DNA of 64,000 nt from CAWBYL01 sp963793025 (GTDB taxonomy: Bacteria > Actinomycetota > Acidimicrobiia > Acidimicrobiales > Acidimicrobilacustridaceae), in assembly GCA_963793025.1 (NCBI GenBank), contig CAWBYL010000006.1:992001-1056000 (forward strand), in the 5' to 3' direction. Below, one piece after another: positions 19,316 through 28,326 of the stretch. The translations under genes and the position numbers were made by a program. The notes under the pieces were generated by a model. It did no database searches. It was not told where the DNA came from and saw only the letters and a list, made by a program, of their open reading frames with translations. How positions within the stretch are numbered: position 1 is the stretch's first letter; each line of letters starts with the position of its first letter.

Positions 19316-20185
19316 ATGACCGACCAGAACTTCCGCGAGCGCTACGGGCCGTGGGCCCTCGTCGCCGGGGCCTCGATGGGCATCGGCCGGGCCCTCGCCC
19401 GCGAAGCGGCGGGGCGAGGACTCAACGTGGTTCTGCTCGCTCGTGGCCGCGACGTCCTGGAGCAGACCGCCGCCGAGATCGTCGCGGAGCACGGCGTCGA
19501 GGTCCGCACCATCGCGGCCGACCTGGCGTCGCCGGAGATCGGCTCGATCGTCGAGGGGGCCACGAGTGACATCGAGGTCGGCCTGTTCGTCTACAACGCC
19601 GCGGTGGGGCCCAACGCCCACTTCATCGACGGCGACCTGGACCTGCACCTGCTCAGCGTGACCGTCAACTGCACGACGCCGGTCGTGCTCACCCACCTGC
19701 TCGCCAACAAGATGGCCGCGAGGGGGCGGGGCGGGATCGTCATGATCAGCTCCATGGGTGGCACCCAGGGCGCGGTGAACTTCAGCACCTACAACGCCGG
19801 CAAAGCGTTCGAGTGGATCCTCACCGAGAGCCTCTGGACCGAGCTGGGCGACCGGGGGGTGGACGCGACCTGTGTCCTGGTGGGGGCGACGTCCTCGCTC
19901 AACTACGACTCGTTCAAGGAGACCCTCGACCCGGAGCTGTGCAACCGCACCGACACCGACGATCCCCTCGATCGGGCCCGGAGCCGGCTGATGCGCCCCA
20001 GCTCGCCCGAGGAGGTGGCGCTGGCCTCCTACGAAGGTCTCGGCCGGGGCCCGATCACCTACGCCCACCCCGACGACGAGTTCGTGTCGCGCTCCTGCTT
20101 CTCGTTGCCACGCGACGAGGCCACCCTCGTGTGGCGCGGTCTCCAGGAGACCTCGACCCGCCGTCCCGACCGGATCGCCAAGTGA
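19316..20185 (+). CDS. SDR-family oxidoreductase
   Basis: A 289-residue short-chain dehydrogenase: cofactor loop AGASMGIGRAL, acidic AADLAS, NAAVG, catalytic Ser in ISSMGG and YNAGK. The specificity loop and a C-terminal extension resemble the 17-beta-hydroxysteroid/fatty-acyl type SDRs, which is only suggestive. First gene of a + strand operon of eight genes (19316-28271) behind operator site 1; GTGA overlap with the next gene. The ribosome site is GGGGGG a few bases before ATG. Confidence 0.88.
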   Translation: MTDQNFRERYGPWALVAGASMGIGRALAREAAGRGLNVVLLARGRDVLEQTAAEIVAEHGVEVRTIAADLASPEIGSIVEGATSDIEVGLFVYNAAVGPNAHFIDGDLDLHLLSVTVNCTTPVVLTHLLANKMAARGRGGIVMISSMGGTQGAVNFSTYNAGKAFEWILTESLWTELGDRGVDATCVLVGATSSLNYDSFKETLDPELCNRTDTDDPLDRARSRLMRPSSPEEVALASYEGLGRGPITYAHPDDEFVSRSCFSLPRDEATLVWRGLQETSTRRPDRIAK

Positions 20186-21204
20186 GCCGGAGCCTGAGGG
20201 TCGTGCAGTGGACGACCGGCAAGACCGGAAGCGCCGCGGTCAGGGGCATGGTCGGTCACCCCGTCATCGACCTCGTCGGCTGCTTCGCCTACTCCGCCGA
20301 CAAGGTCGGGCGCGACGTCGGCGAGCTCTGCGGCATCGACCCGATCGGCATCACCGCGACCGACGACGTGGGGGCCCTGCTGGCCATGAAGCCCGACTGC
20401 GTTTCCTACATGGCCTATCGGCCCGACTTCGATCACCTCGAGCGGATCCTCGAGTCGGGTACCAACGTCGTCGCGACCATGTACATGCTGGCCGGGCACG
20501 GCTACGGCGAGGAGCCCACCCGCCGGATCCGGGAGGCCTGTTACCGGGGTGGCTCGTCGCTGTACGCGAGTGGCATCTATCCCGGCCATGCCCCCATGGT
20601 CGCCATGGCGGCCAGCGCCATGTGCAGCCGCATCGACCGGATCTCGGTGCTGGAGTCGCTCGACATCGTCGGCTACGCCAACGAGCAGATGTTCCGAGCC
20701 CAGGGCTTCGACCTCGACCCCGACGACCCCGTGGCCTACGAAGCGTGCGAGTCGGCGTGCGGGTCGTTCAAGGAACAGGTCCCGGTCATGGCCAAGGCCA
20801 TGGGACTGGCCATCGACCGGGTCGGGTTCCGGGTCGAGTTCGCCACCGCCGACCGGGACACCGACTTCGGATTCATGACGGTCCAGAAGGGCCGGATCGC
20901 CGCCTTCAAGGGCACCGTGTTCGGAGAGAAGGACGGCCGGTCCCTCATCGAGTGCAGCTTCGTGTGGAAGTTGGGCGAGGACATGACCCCCAACTGGCCC
21001 GTCACCCACGGCTACGTCATCGACCTCGAGGGCGTGCCCGGCGTGCGCGTCCGACTCGAACCCCACGGCGAGCACCTCGACGGCACCGTGACCACCGCGA
21101 TGCCCGTCGTCAACGCCATCCCCATGGTGTGCGCGGCGCCGCCCGGGATCGTCAACCAGATGGAGATGCCCTTCGTGCGGGCGGTCGGTCAGGTCGGGCG
21201 ATGA
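20182..21204 (+). CDS. Dihydrodipicolinate reductase-like NAD(P)-binding protein
   Basis: A 340-residue protein starting at a GTG that overlaps the SDR stop. The N-terminal VVQWTTGKTGSAAVRGM is the Rossmann glycine motif of the DapB-like/2,4-diaminopentanoate dehydrogenase-like family; FAYSADKVGRDVGELCG and the SGIYPGHAP segment are also typical. Related proteins are common in actinobacterial lipid and steroid degradation clusters, role unproven. Two paralogues occur at 55092 and 56272 in the same island. Translationally coupled to the following SDR (ATGA at 21201). Confidence 0.82.
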   Translation: MSRSLRVVQWTTGKTGSAAVRGMVGHPVIDLVGCFAYSADKVGRDVGELCGIDPIGITATDDVGALLAMKPDCVSYMAYRPDFDHLERILESGTNVVATMYMLAGHGYGEEPTRRIREACYRGGSSLYASGIYPGHAPMVAMAASAMCSRIDRISVLESLDIVGYANEQMFRAQGFDLDPDDPVAYEACESACGSFKEQVPVMAKAMGLAIDRVGFRVEFATADRDTDFGFMTVQKGRIAAFKGTVFGEKDGRSLIECSFVWKLGEDMTPNWPVTHGYVIDLEGVPGVRVRLEPHGEHLDGTVTTAMPVVNAIPMVCAAPPGIVNQMEMPFVRAVGQVGR

Positions 21205-22046
21205 TCGGTGACAGGCTCCGCCTCGACGGCCGCACCGTCATCGTCGCCGGCGCCGGCGGCGGCGGCATCGGAACCGCGGTGTGCATCGGGGCGGCCGAGC
21301 TCGGCGCCGACGTCGTCGGCATCGACATCGCCGAGGGACCACTGGGCGAGGCCGAGGCGGCCACGGTCGCTGCCGGCGGTCGCTTCCAGGGTGTGATCGC
21401 CGACGTGTGCTCCAAAGCCGACGTCGACGCCGCAGTGGCCACCGCGGCCGAGACGTTCGGCTCGGTCGACGGTCTGGTGCACGTGGTCGGGGGCCAGCGC
21501 CCCCAGCACTGGCACACCCTCGACGGATACCCGCAATCCACCATCGACGAGGTCTTCGCCCTCAACTTCACGTCGGCGTTCCTCACCAGCCAGTCCGTCG
21601 CCGAGCACCTGATCCGTGCCGGCCACGGCGGCAGCATCGTGCAGGTGGCCTCGGTCGCCGCCCTGGGCGCGGCACCGTTCAGCATGGCCTACGGCGCCGC
21701 CAAGGCCGCCCTGGTCTCCATGACCAAGACGATGGCCGTCGAGTGGGGCCGTCACGGGATCCGGGTCAATGCCATCGCCGCAGGCACCATCTCGACCCCT
21801 CACAGCCGCGGCGTCGATCGTGACGACGCAGCCCGCGACGCGGTGCTCCCCCTCAAGCGCCGCGGTACGCCCGAGGAGCTCGCCGGTGTGGCTCTGTTCG
21901 CCCTCGGCGACCTCGCCGGCTTCGTCACCGGGCAGACGATCCCGGTCGACGGCGGTTCGTCGGTGCGGCCGTCGTACCTCGACGAGCACGACATCCCGGT
22001 CTTCATGGAGGACGGCGAGATCCGCGGTCGGCTGACCGGTGGATGA
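21201..22046 (+). CDS. SDR-family oxidoreductase
   Basis: A 281-residue short-chain dehydrogenase with the unusual Gly-rich cofactor loop AGAGGGGIGTAVC, VADV, then VVGGQ in place of NNAG, the catalytic Ser in QVASVAALG, and YGAAK. The C terminus TGQTIPVDGG is canonical. A plausible role is oxidation of a hydroxyacyl-CoA or cyclic alcohol intermediate. Third gene of the operon, with a 50-base gap to the acyl-CoA dehydrogenase pair. Confidence 0.88.
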   Translation: MIGDRLRLDGRTVIVAGAGGGGIGTAVCIGAAELGADVVGIDIAEGPLGEAEAATVAAGGRFQGVIADVCSKADVDAAVATAAETFGSVDGLVHVVGGQRPQHWHTLDGYPQSTIDEVFALNFTSAFLTSQSVAEHLIRAGHGGSIVQVASVAALGAAPFSMAYGAAKAALVSMTKTMAVEWGRHGIRVNAIAAGTISTPHSRGVDRDDAARDAVLPLKRRGTPEELAGVALFALGDLAGFVTGQTIPVDGGSSVRPSYLDEHDIPVFMEDGEIRGRLTGG

Positions 22047-22096
22047 CCCGATGACCCCTGACCCGAACCGCGTCACCCGCCCACCGAGGAGCGCAC

Positions 22097-23221
22097 GTGC
22101 TTGACGATCTGAACGACGAGCAGCAGCTCCTGCTCGACGCCACCACCCGGTTCATCGACGAGGCCTATCCGCTCGCCAGCCTGCGGGCCGCGGCATTCGA
22201 CGACCCGGACCTCGCCTGCCGCTACCGGCGCCAGGCGGGCGAGCTGGGTTGGTTCTCCTTCGTGGTGCCCGAGGAGAACGGCGGTGGCAGCGTTTCCGGG
22301 AACGGCGTCGTCGACGCCGCCCTGGTGGCCCACCAACGCGGCGCACTGCTGCAGCCGGGCGCCTTCGTGGCCACCAACGTGGTCGCTCATGCCCTCGGTC
22401 TGGTCGGGAGCGAGGAGCAGCGGTCCACCGTCCTCCCGGCCCTGATGGCCGGTGAGGCCTCCGCCGGCTGGGGCTTCGGGGTGGCACCGGGTCTGCCGGC
22501 GACCACAGGGGAGCTCCGGGCCACGACCACCGATGACGGCTACCGCCTCATGGGGCGGGTGACCTTCGTGGAGGACCCCGGCCCCGGCGGATGGCTCCTG
22601 CTCACGGCGACGAGCGAGGTCGGTCTCGCTCAGTTCCTGGTCGCCGTCGACACGCCGGGTCTCGAGGTCGTGGCCCTCGACGGCCTCGACCTGTCCCGTC
22701 GCTTCGTCGAGGTGCGCCTCGACGATGTCGGCGTCCCCGTCGACTCGGTGGTCGGCCATCCCGGCGAGAGCGATGCGGACGTCGCCGCCCAGCTCGCCCT
22801 CGCCTGCGTGCTGACCACCGCCGAGTCGGTCGGCGCCATGACCCACGAGTTCGAGATGACGGTCCAGTACGCCAAGGACCGCATCGCCTTCGGGCGCCCG
22901 ATCGGCTCTTTCCAGGCCATCAAGCACGTACTGGCCGACACCAGCCTCAACCTCGAGATGAGCAAGGCCATCACCCTGGTCGCCGCCCGCTACCTCGGCG
23001 AAGGAGACCCCTACGGTGCCCAGGCGGCCTCCATGGCCAAGGCCTTCGTCGGTGACTGCGGCATCGACCTGGCCCAGCGCTGCTTCCAGATCTTCGGCGG
23101 CATCGGGTTCACCTGGGAGCACGACCAGCACCTCTACCTGCGTCGCCTCTCGACCGACGCGGCCCGGTACGGCGACCCGACCTGGCACCGCGAGCACCAC
23201 TGCCGCATGGCCGGCATCTAG
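22097..23221 (+). CDS. Acyl-CoA dehydrogenase (first of a pair)
   Basis: A 374-residue flavoprotein of the acyl-CoA dehydrogenase family, GTG start after GAGGAG. It has the N-terminal helical domain, a central beta domain weaker than usual, the RIAFGRPIGSFQAIKH helix and QIFGGIGFTWEHDQHLYLRR, where the Glu of TWEHD is the base in FadE28/FadE34-type enzymes. It is followed 16 bases later by a second acyl-CoA dehydrogenase. In steroid side-chain degradation, such adjacent pairs form alpha2beta2 heterotetramers; the same is likely here. Confidence 0.9.
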   Translation: MLDDLNDEQQLLLDATTRFIDEAYPLASLRAAAFDDPDLACRYRRQAGELGWFSFVVPEENGGGSVSGNGVVDAALVAHQRGALLQPGAFVATNVVAHALGLVGSEEQRSTVLPALMAGEASAGWGFGVAPGLPATTGELRATTTDDGYRLMGRVTFVEDPGPGGWLLLTATSEVGLAQFLVAVDTPGLEVVALDGLDLSRRFVEVRLDDVGVPVDSVVGHPGESDADVAAQLALACVLTTAESVGAMTHEFEMTVQYAKDRIAFGRPIGSFQAIKHVLADTSLNLEMSKAITLVAARYLGEGDPYGAQAASMAKAFVGDCGIDLAQRCFQIFGGIGFTWEHDQHLYLRRLSTDAARYGDPTWHREHHCRMAGI

Positions 23222-23237
23222 GAGACGTGACGCGACC

Positions 23238-24500
23238 ATGACCGACCAGATGACCCCTGTCGACGAGTTCCGGGACCGCTTCGTCGCCTGGTGCGAGAGC
23301 AACCTCGAGCGCTGGCCCGACCCGAGCTCGGTGCCCGCCGGCTCCGAGGACCCCGATCCTGCGGTGGTCGCGTCCAGCCGGATCGTCCAGCGCAAGCTCT
23401 ACGACGCGGGTTACGCCGGCATCACCTATCCGAAGGAGTTCGGCGGCGCCGGGCTCTCCGCCGCCCACGAACAGGTGGTGAAGGAGGAGTCGAGGCCCTA
23501 CGTGATGCCTGAGTTCGGCGGCGCCGGCAAGGTGATGTTCACCGCCATCGGCCGATCGTTGCTCGACCACGGTTCGCCGGAGTTCCTCGCTGAGCACATC
23601 CCGCCGCTCCTCGCCGGAGAGCGGTTGTGGTGCCAGTTCTACTCCGAGCCCGAGGCCGGCTCCGACCTCGCCGGCATTCGCACCACCGCCCGTCGTGACG
23701 GTGATACCTGGGTCATCACCGGGTCCAAGATCTGGAGCACCGGGGCCCAACACGCCGACTGGGCCATGTGCCTGGCCCGCACCGACTGGGACGTCCCCAA
23801 GCACCGCGGCCTCACCTGGTTCGCCGTGCCCACCGCCGCCCCGGGCGTCACCGTCCGCCCCATCCGTCAGATCAACGGGGCGTCGGGGTTCTGTGAGGCT
23901 TTCCTCGACGACGTGGTCGTGCCCGACTCCGATCGGATCGGCGAGCTCAACCAGGGCTGGACGGTGGCCCAGACGATGCTGGTGTACGAGCGGGGGGCCG
24001 GGGAGTCGGGCGCCCACACCGTCGAGCCGAGGGGCCTCCCCTCGGACCTGGTGGAGCTGGCCCGCCGGGTCGGTCGGGCCGACGATCCGACGGCCCGTCA
24101 GCTCATCGCCCGGGCCCACATCAACGACTTCGCCCAGTTCCACCTCGGTCGACGCCTCGCCACGGTGATCCGCAACGCCGCCACCCCCCAGCCCGCGCTG
24201 GCGGCCTACGGCAAGCTCGCCGGAGGCACGATCATGCCCATCCGGGCTCAGATCGGGCTGGAGCTCGGCGGGGCTGAGGCCCTGCTCTGGGAGCCCGACG
24301 CGGGGGAGGAGGCGGCCGACACCGCGCTCGCCTTCCTGAACGGGCGGATGACCTCGATCGCCGCCGGCACCAACGAGATGCAGCGCAACGGCATCAGCGA
24401 ACGGGTGCTGGGCCTTCCCCGGGAGCCGAGCTTCGACTCGGGCAAGCCCTTCAACGAGGTCGTCCGGGCGGCCCGCAACTGGGACGGCAAGGTGACATGA
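23238..24500 (+). CDS. Acyl-CoA dehydrogenase (second of a pair)
   Basis: A 420-residue acyl-CoA dehydrogenase. FAD-contact segments are clear: CQFYSEPEAGSDLAGIRT, WVITGSKIWSTGA and the C-terminal AAGTNEMQRNGISERVLGLP. The base position used in the partner type is not evident here, which again fits a heteromeric enzyme. ATG 23238 with AGGAGA upstream (long spacing). Its stop overlaps the Dabb gene (ATGA at 24497). Confidence 0.9.
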   Translation: MTDQMTPVDEFRDRFVAWCESNLERWPDPSSVPAGSEDPDPAVVASSRIVQRKLYDAGYAGITYPKEFGGAGLSAAHEQVVKEESRPYVMPEFGGAGKVMFTAIGRSLLDHGSPEFLAEHIPPLLAGERLWCQFYSEPEAGSDLAGIRTTARRDGDTWVITGSKIWSTGAQHADWAMCLARTDWDVPKHRGLTWFAVPTAAPGVTVRPIRQINGASGFCEAFLDDVVVPDSDRIGELNQGWTVAQTMLVYERGAGESGAHTVEPRGLPSDLVELARRVGRADDPTARQLIARAHINDFAQFHLGRRLATVIRNAATPQPALAAYGKLAGGTIMPIRAQIGLELGGAEALLWEPDAGEEAADTALAFLNGRMTSIAAGTNEMQRNGISERVLGLPREPSFDSGKPFNEVVRAARNWDGKVT

Positions 24501-24832
24501 CCCGAAGCACCGAACCGTCGGCCCCCGGTCCCATCCGCCTCGTCGCCACCGTGTCCGTGGCCCCGACAGCCGTCGCCGAGGGCGTGGCCCGGGCCCGGGC
24601 CATGTTGGCCGTCGCCCCCGGGGTGCTGTCGGCCGAGGCCGGTGTCCGGCGCAACGTCAGGAACGGCGAGGTCGTCCCCGGCGACTACGTCATCAGCGCC
24701 ACCTTCTCCGACCATGCCGCGCTCCTCCGCTACGCGACCAGCGACGAGCACAACGAGGTCCACGACTGGGTCGTCAATCACATCGTGGGTGAGCACGTAT
24801 CGGTGTTCGAGGCCGACCCGGTGTCGCGCTGA
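24497..24832 (+). CDS. Dabb-like alpha/beta-barrel protein
   Basis: A 111-residue small protein. The pattern YVISATFSDHAALLRYATSDEHNEVHDWV fits the stress-responsive Dabb (dimeric alpha-beta barrel) fold, in which related members act as cyclases, decarboxylases or simple binding proteins. Coupled by ATGA to the acyl-CoA dehydrogenase. An 80-base gap precedes the amidohydrolase. No catalytic residue can be named. Confidence 0.65.
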   Translation: MTRSTEPSAPGPIRLVATVSVAPTAVAEGVARARAMLAVAPGVLSAEAGVRRNVRNGEVVPGDYVISATFSDHAALLRYATSDEHNEVHDWVVNHIVGEHVSVFEADPVSR

Positions 24833-24912
24833 GCGTGGCGACCGCCACCGACCTCGACAGACAGGACCGAAGGGCAGACGATGCAACCGCTGAGCGGGTG
24901 GAGGAGTAGGAC

Positions 24913-26307
24913 GTGGAACGACTTCTGATCGTCTCGGCCGACGGGCACGCCACGCCGCCGATCCACGAGATCGTGAGCTACCTCGAGGGTCCGGCCCGGG
25001 CGATGGTGGACACGGTCGTGCGCGAGAACCTGCTGTTCGTCGAGCTCGCGGCGGGGCCGCGGCGCCCGTCGGCGGAGACGCTGGAGCGGTGGGACGACCG
25101 CCTCCTCGTGCGCTCCGGGGGCGAGTACGGCGCCGGCAACCCGGAGGTGCGCCTGCAACAGATGGATCTGGAGGGCATCGCCGCCGAGGTCGTCCATCCC
25201 CATGCGCAGACCAACGCCCCCGCCTTCTTCGTGGGTCAGTCCCTCGACGTCCGCGCCGCCGGGGCCCGGGCCTACAACCGGTGGCTCGCCGACTTCATCG
25301 CCGAGTGCGACGGCCGACTCTTCGGCGTGCTGGAGTCGGGTCCGATGCACGATGTCCCCGCCGTGGTCGCCGAGCTCACCGCCGCCCGCCATCGCGGCTT
25401 CGTGGCGGTCAGCGCTCCCGGTTCGTTCCCGTGCCCACACCTGCCGTATCTCTACGACGAGCACTTCGAGCCCTTCTGGGCGGCCTGCGCCGAGCTCGGC
25501 ATGGTGATCTCGGTGCACGCCGGCTGGGCCGGGACCCACGACAGCATCATCGACTTCACCCTGATGGCGCCCGAGGAGCGGCAGACGGCGATGATGGCCG
25601 CCGCCGGGAACGTCGTCCACGACGACCCGGCCGAGCAGGCCCGCCTGGTCACCGAGGCCATGAACACCAGGGGCTCGGTGATGCGGCGGGGTCTGCAGCA
25701 GCCCCGTCGCGTGATGTGGCAGCTGATGGCCGGTGGCGTGCTCGACCGGCACCCGGCGCTGAAGGTCGCCCTCACCGAGATCCGCGCCGACTGGGTGCCC
25801 GACACCCTCGAGCACCTCACTGCCCGCTTCGCCTCGAGCGGGCTGCCGTGCGAGCTGGCGCCCCGCGAGTACTGGGAGCGCAACTTCCTCGTCACCCCGT
25901 CGTCGATCCACCGCTCCGAGGTGGCGATGCGCCACGAGATCGGCCTGGACCAGATGGCCTTCGGGCAGGACTTCCCTCACTGGGAGAGCACCTGGCCCCA
26001 CACCCTGCCGTGGCTCCAGGACGCGTTCAGGGGCCTGCCCGAGAACGAGGTTCGGGCCCTGCTCGCCGAGAACGCCATCGGCTTCTACGGGCTCCCGGCC
26101 GGTCGGTTGCGAGCGATCGGCGAGCGCGTCGGTCCCGCGACCGGCAACGTGCTCGGTGACCATCGCGTCGACCGGGACCTGCTCGAGCACATGCACCAGC
26201 GGTCCGGCTACCTGCGCCCGGCCGACCCGTTCTTCCCCGAGGAGATCGACGTCGCCCTCGACGGCGATCTGCGCGACGTGGCCGTCCAAGCCTCGAGCCG
26301 GTCATGA
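24913..26307 (+). CDS. Amidohydrolase_2 family protein
   Basis: A 464-residue TIM-barrel metal hydrolase, GTG start after GGAG. The N-terminal SADGHATPP corresponds to the first metal-ligand strand; further ligands are suggested by VHPHAQ, VISVHAGW and GQDFPHWEST. The family (ACMSD, gamma-resorcylate decarboxylase, others) cleaves C-C, C-N or C-O bonds; in actinobacterial lipid clusters many members have unknown roles. Coupled by ATGA to the Baeyer-Villiger monooxygenase, so hydrolysis or ring opening of its product is an attractive but untested idea. Confidence 0.85.
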   Translation: MERLLIVSADGHATPPIHEIVSYLEGPARAMVDTVVRENLLFVELAAGPRRPSAETLERWDDRLLVRSGGEYGAGNPEVRLQQMDLEGIAAEVVHPHAQTNAPAFFVGQSLDVRAAGARAYNRWLADFIAECDGRLFGVLESGPMHDVPAVVAELTAARHRGFVAVSAPGSFPCPHLPYLYDEHFEPFWAACAELGMVISVHAGWAGTHDSIIDFTLMAPEERQTAMMAAAGNVVHDDPAEQARLVTEAMNTRGSVMRRGLQQPRRVMWQLMAGGVLDRHPALKVALTEIRADWVPDTLEHLTARFASSGLPCELAPREYWERNFLVTPSSIHRSEVAMRHEIGLDQMAFGQDFPHWESTWPHTLPWLQDAFRGLPENEVRALLAENAIGFYGLPAGRLRAIGERVGPATGNVLGDHRVDRDLLEHMHQRSGYLRPADPFFPEEIDVALDGDLRDVAVQASSRS

Positions 26308-28271
26308 CCGCGGCGGCCGAGGCCAGCTCCGGGAGCCCGTTCCTGGGCGACATCGAGCCCATCACGGAGACCGACCAGCGGCTGCGGGAGATCCTCGACC
26401 AGGCGGAGCTGGTGCCCCTCCTGCCCGCCCTGGCCTACGTCACCGGCGACCTCTCACTGCTGCGGGAGGAGCTACGGCCCGACCCGATGCTCTTCTCCCT
26501 TCCCGGCGGCGGGCTCACCGACGACCAGGCCGAACAGATCCGGCGCCTCGCTCTCGACACGCTCATCGCCTTCCGCGACGGCGGCTGTCGGCCGGCGCCG
26601 GTGCCGTCCGACGAGGACGTGCTCCGGATCATGGAGTTCGCCGTGGGTGGGGCCGAGATGCGCGAGTACCTCCCGCTGTTGGAGGAGGAGCTGGGCCACC
26701 GGGGGGAGGACCGCCGCGCCCCGACCTGGCACAAGGACGAGCTCGCTCCCGACGTCTCGTTCACGGTGGCGGTGATCGGCGCCGGCCTCTCCGGCCTGGC
26801 CGCCGCCCACCGCCTGCAGCAGGCCGGCGTCGACCACGTGGTGTTCGAGAAGAACGCCGACGTCGGCGGTACCTGGTACGAGAACCAGTATCCGGGCTGC
26901 CGGGTCGACAACCCGAACCACAACTACAGCTACTCGTTCGCCCAGCGCCACGACTGGCCGTTCCACTACTCCACCCAGCCGGTGCTGCAGGCCTACGCAC
27001 GTGACTGCGCCGAAGCCTTCGACGTGGTGGACCAGATCCGCTTCGGTACCGAGGTCACCGACGCGGTCTGGTCCGACGAGGAGCTCCGGTGGACCCTCAC
27101 GGTGCGCTCGGGAGACGAGGGCGAGGAGGTCGTCGTCGCCGACGCCGTCATCAGCGCGGTCGGCCAGCTCAACCGGCCCAACCTGCCGTCCTCTATCCCG
27201 GGCTTCAGAACTTTCGAAGGTCCGGCGTTCCACTCGGCGCAGTGGGACCACGACGTCGATCTGACCGGGAAGCGCGTGGCGGTGATCGGCACTGGCGCCA
27301 GCGCCATGCAGTTCGTGCCCGAGATCACCCCGATCGTCGGCGAACTGTTGCTGTTCCAGCGCACTCCGCCCTGGATGGGGCCGACTCCCGACTACCACGA
27401 CGCTGTGTCCGACGAACTGCAGTGGCTGTACCGCCACGTGCCCGCCTACGCCGAATGGAACCGGTTCTGCATCTTCTGGCGTCTGGGTGACGGCTCCATC
27501 AAGGGCGTGGAGGTCGACCCCGGGTGGGACGGCGGCGGAGAGTCGGTCAGCGCCATCAACGACCTCATGCGCCAGATGCTCCTCGGCTACATCACCGAGC
27601 AGTTCGCCGACCGACCGGACCTCCTCGCCGCGTGCACGCCCCACTACCCGCCGGGAGCCAAGCGGATCGTCCGTGACGCCGGCGGGTGGCCGGCCGCGCT
27701 CAAGCGAGACGATGTCCGACTCCTCGACGGTGGCGGCATCCAGGCCATCACCCCTCGGGGCATCGTCACCGCCGACGGCACCGAGGAGGCCGTCGACGTG
27801 ATCATCTACGGCACGGGGTTCACCGCGTCCAAGTTCCTCACCCCGATGACGGTGAAGGGGCGCGACGGCCTCGACCTGCACGAGCACTGGGCCGGTGACG
27901 CTCGCGCCTACCTCGGGGTCACCATCCCCGGGTTCCCGAACCTGTTCTGTCTCTACGGCCCCAACACCAACATCGTGATCAACGGCAGCATCATCTACTT
28001 CTCCGAGTGCGGGGTGCGGTACATCCTCGGACTGCTGGGACTGGCCCTCGGAGGTGGCCATCGAGCACTGGACGTGCGCCGGGACGTTCACGACGAGTTC
28101 AACGAGCGGGTCGACGCCGAGAACGACCGCATGTCGTGGGGCGCCGCCCACGTGAACAGCTGGTACAAGAACGAGCACGGCCGGGTGGCCCAGAACTGGC
28201 CCTTCACCCTGCTCGACTACTGGCAGCGGACCCTCGCCCCGATCCCGGAGGAGTACGACCTGCTGGGGTGA
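26304..28271 (+). CDS. Baeyer-Villiger flavin monooxygenase (type I)
   Basis: A 655-residue FAD/NADPH enzyme that inserts oxygen next to a ketone to give an ester or lactone. It has the FAD loop GAGLSG at residues 159-164, the type I fingerprint FxGxxxHxxxW as F304-G306-H310-W314, the NADPH loop GTGASA at 329-334 and GTGFTASKFL later. An N-terminal extension of about 150 residues precedes the FAD domain, as in 4-hydroxyacetophenone monooxygenase and its relatives. Last gene of the operon, converging on the Rieske gene. Confidence 0.93.
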   Translation: MTAAAEASSGSPFLGDIEPITETDQRLREILDQAELVPLLPALAYVTGDLSLLREELRPDPMLFSLPGGGLTDDQAEQIRRLALDTLIAFRDGGCRPAPVPSDEDVLRIMEFAVGGAEMREYLPLLEEELGHRGEDRRAPTWHKDELAPDVSFTVAVIGAGLSGLAAAHRLQQAGVDHVVFEKNADVGGTWYENQYPGCRVDNPNHNYSYSFAQRHDWPFHYSTQPVLQAYARDCAEAFDVVDQIRFGTEVTDAVWSDEELRWTLTVRSGDEGEEVVVADAVISAVGQLNRPNLPSSIPGFRTFEGPAFHSAQWDHDVDLTGKRVAVIGTGASAMQFVPEITPIVGELLLFQRTPPWMGPTPDYHDAVSDELQWLYRHVPAYAEWNRFCIFWRLGDGSIKGVEVDPGWDGGGESVSAINDLMRQMLLGYITEQFADRPDLLAACTPHYPPGAKRIVRDAGGWPAALKRDDVRLLDGGGIQAITPRGIVTADGTEEAVDVIIYGTGFTASKFLTPMTVKGRDGLDLHEHWAGDARAYLGVTIPGFPNLFCLYGPNTNIVINGSIIYFSECGVRYILGLLGLALGGGHRALDVRRDVHDEFNERVDAENDRMSWGAAHVNSWYKNEHGRVAQNWPFTLLDYWQRTLAPIPEEYDLLG

Positions 28272-28326
28272 GCGTGACCTTGCCCCCTTCGGGGAAGGGA
28301 GCGGGCGCCAGCGCGTTCCCGGCGCG

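Noticed and set aside
28284..28294. Terminator hairpin CCCC-TTC-GGGG between BVMO and Rieske genes
   Set aside because: Only a four-base stem with poor extension; too weak to call.
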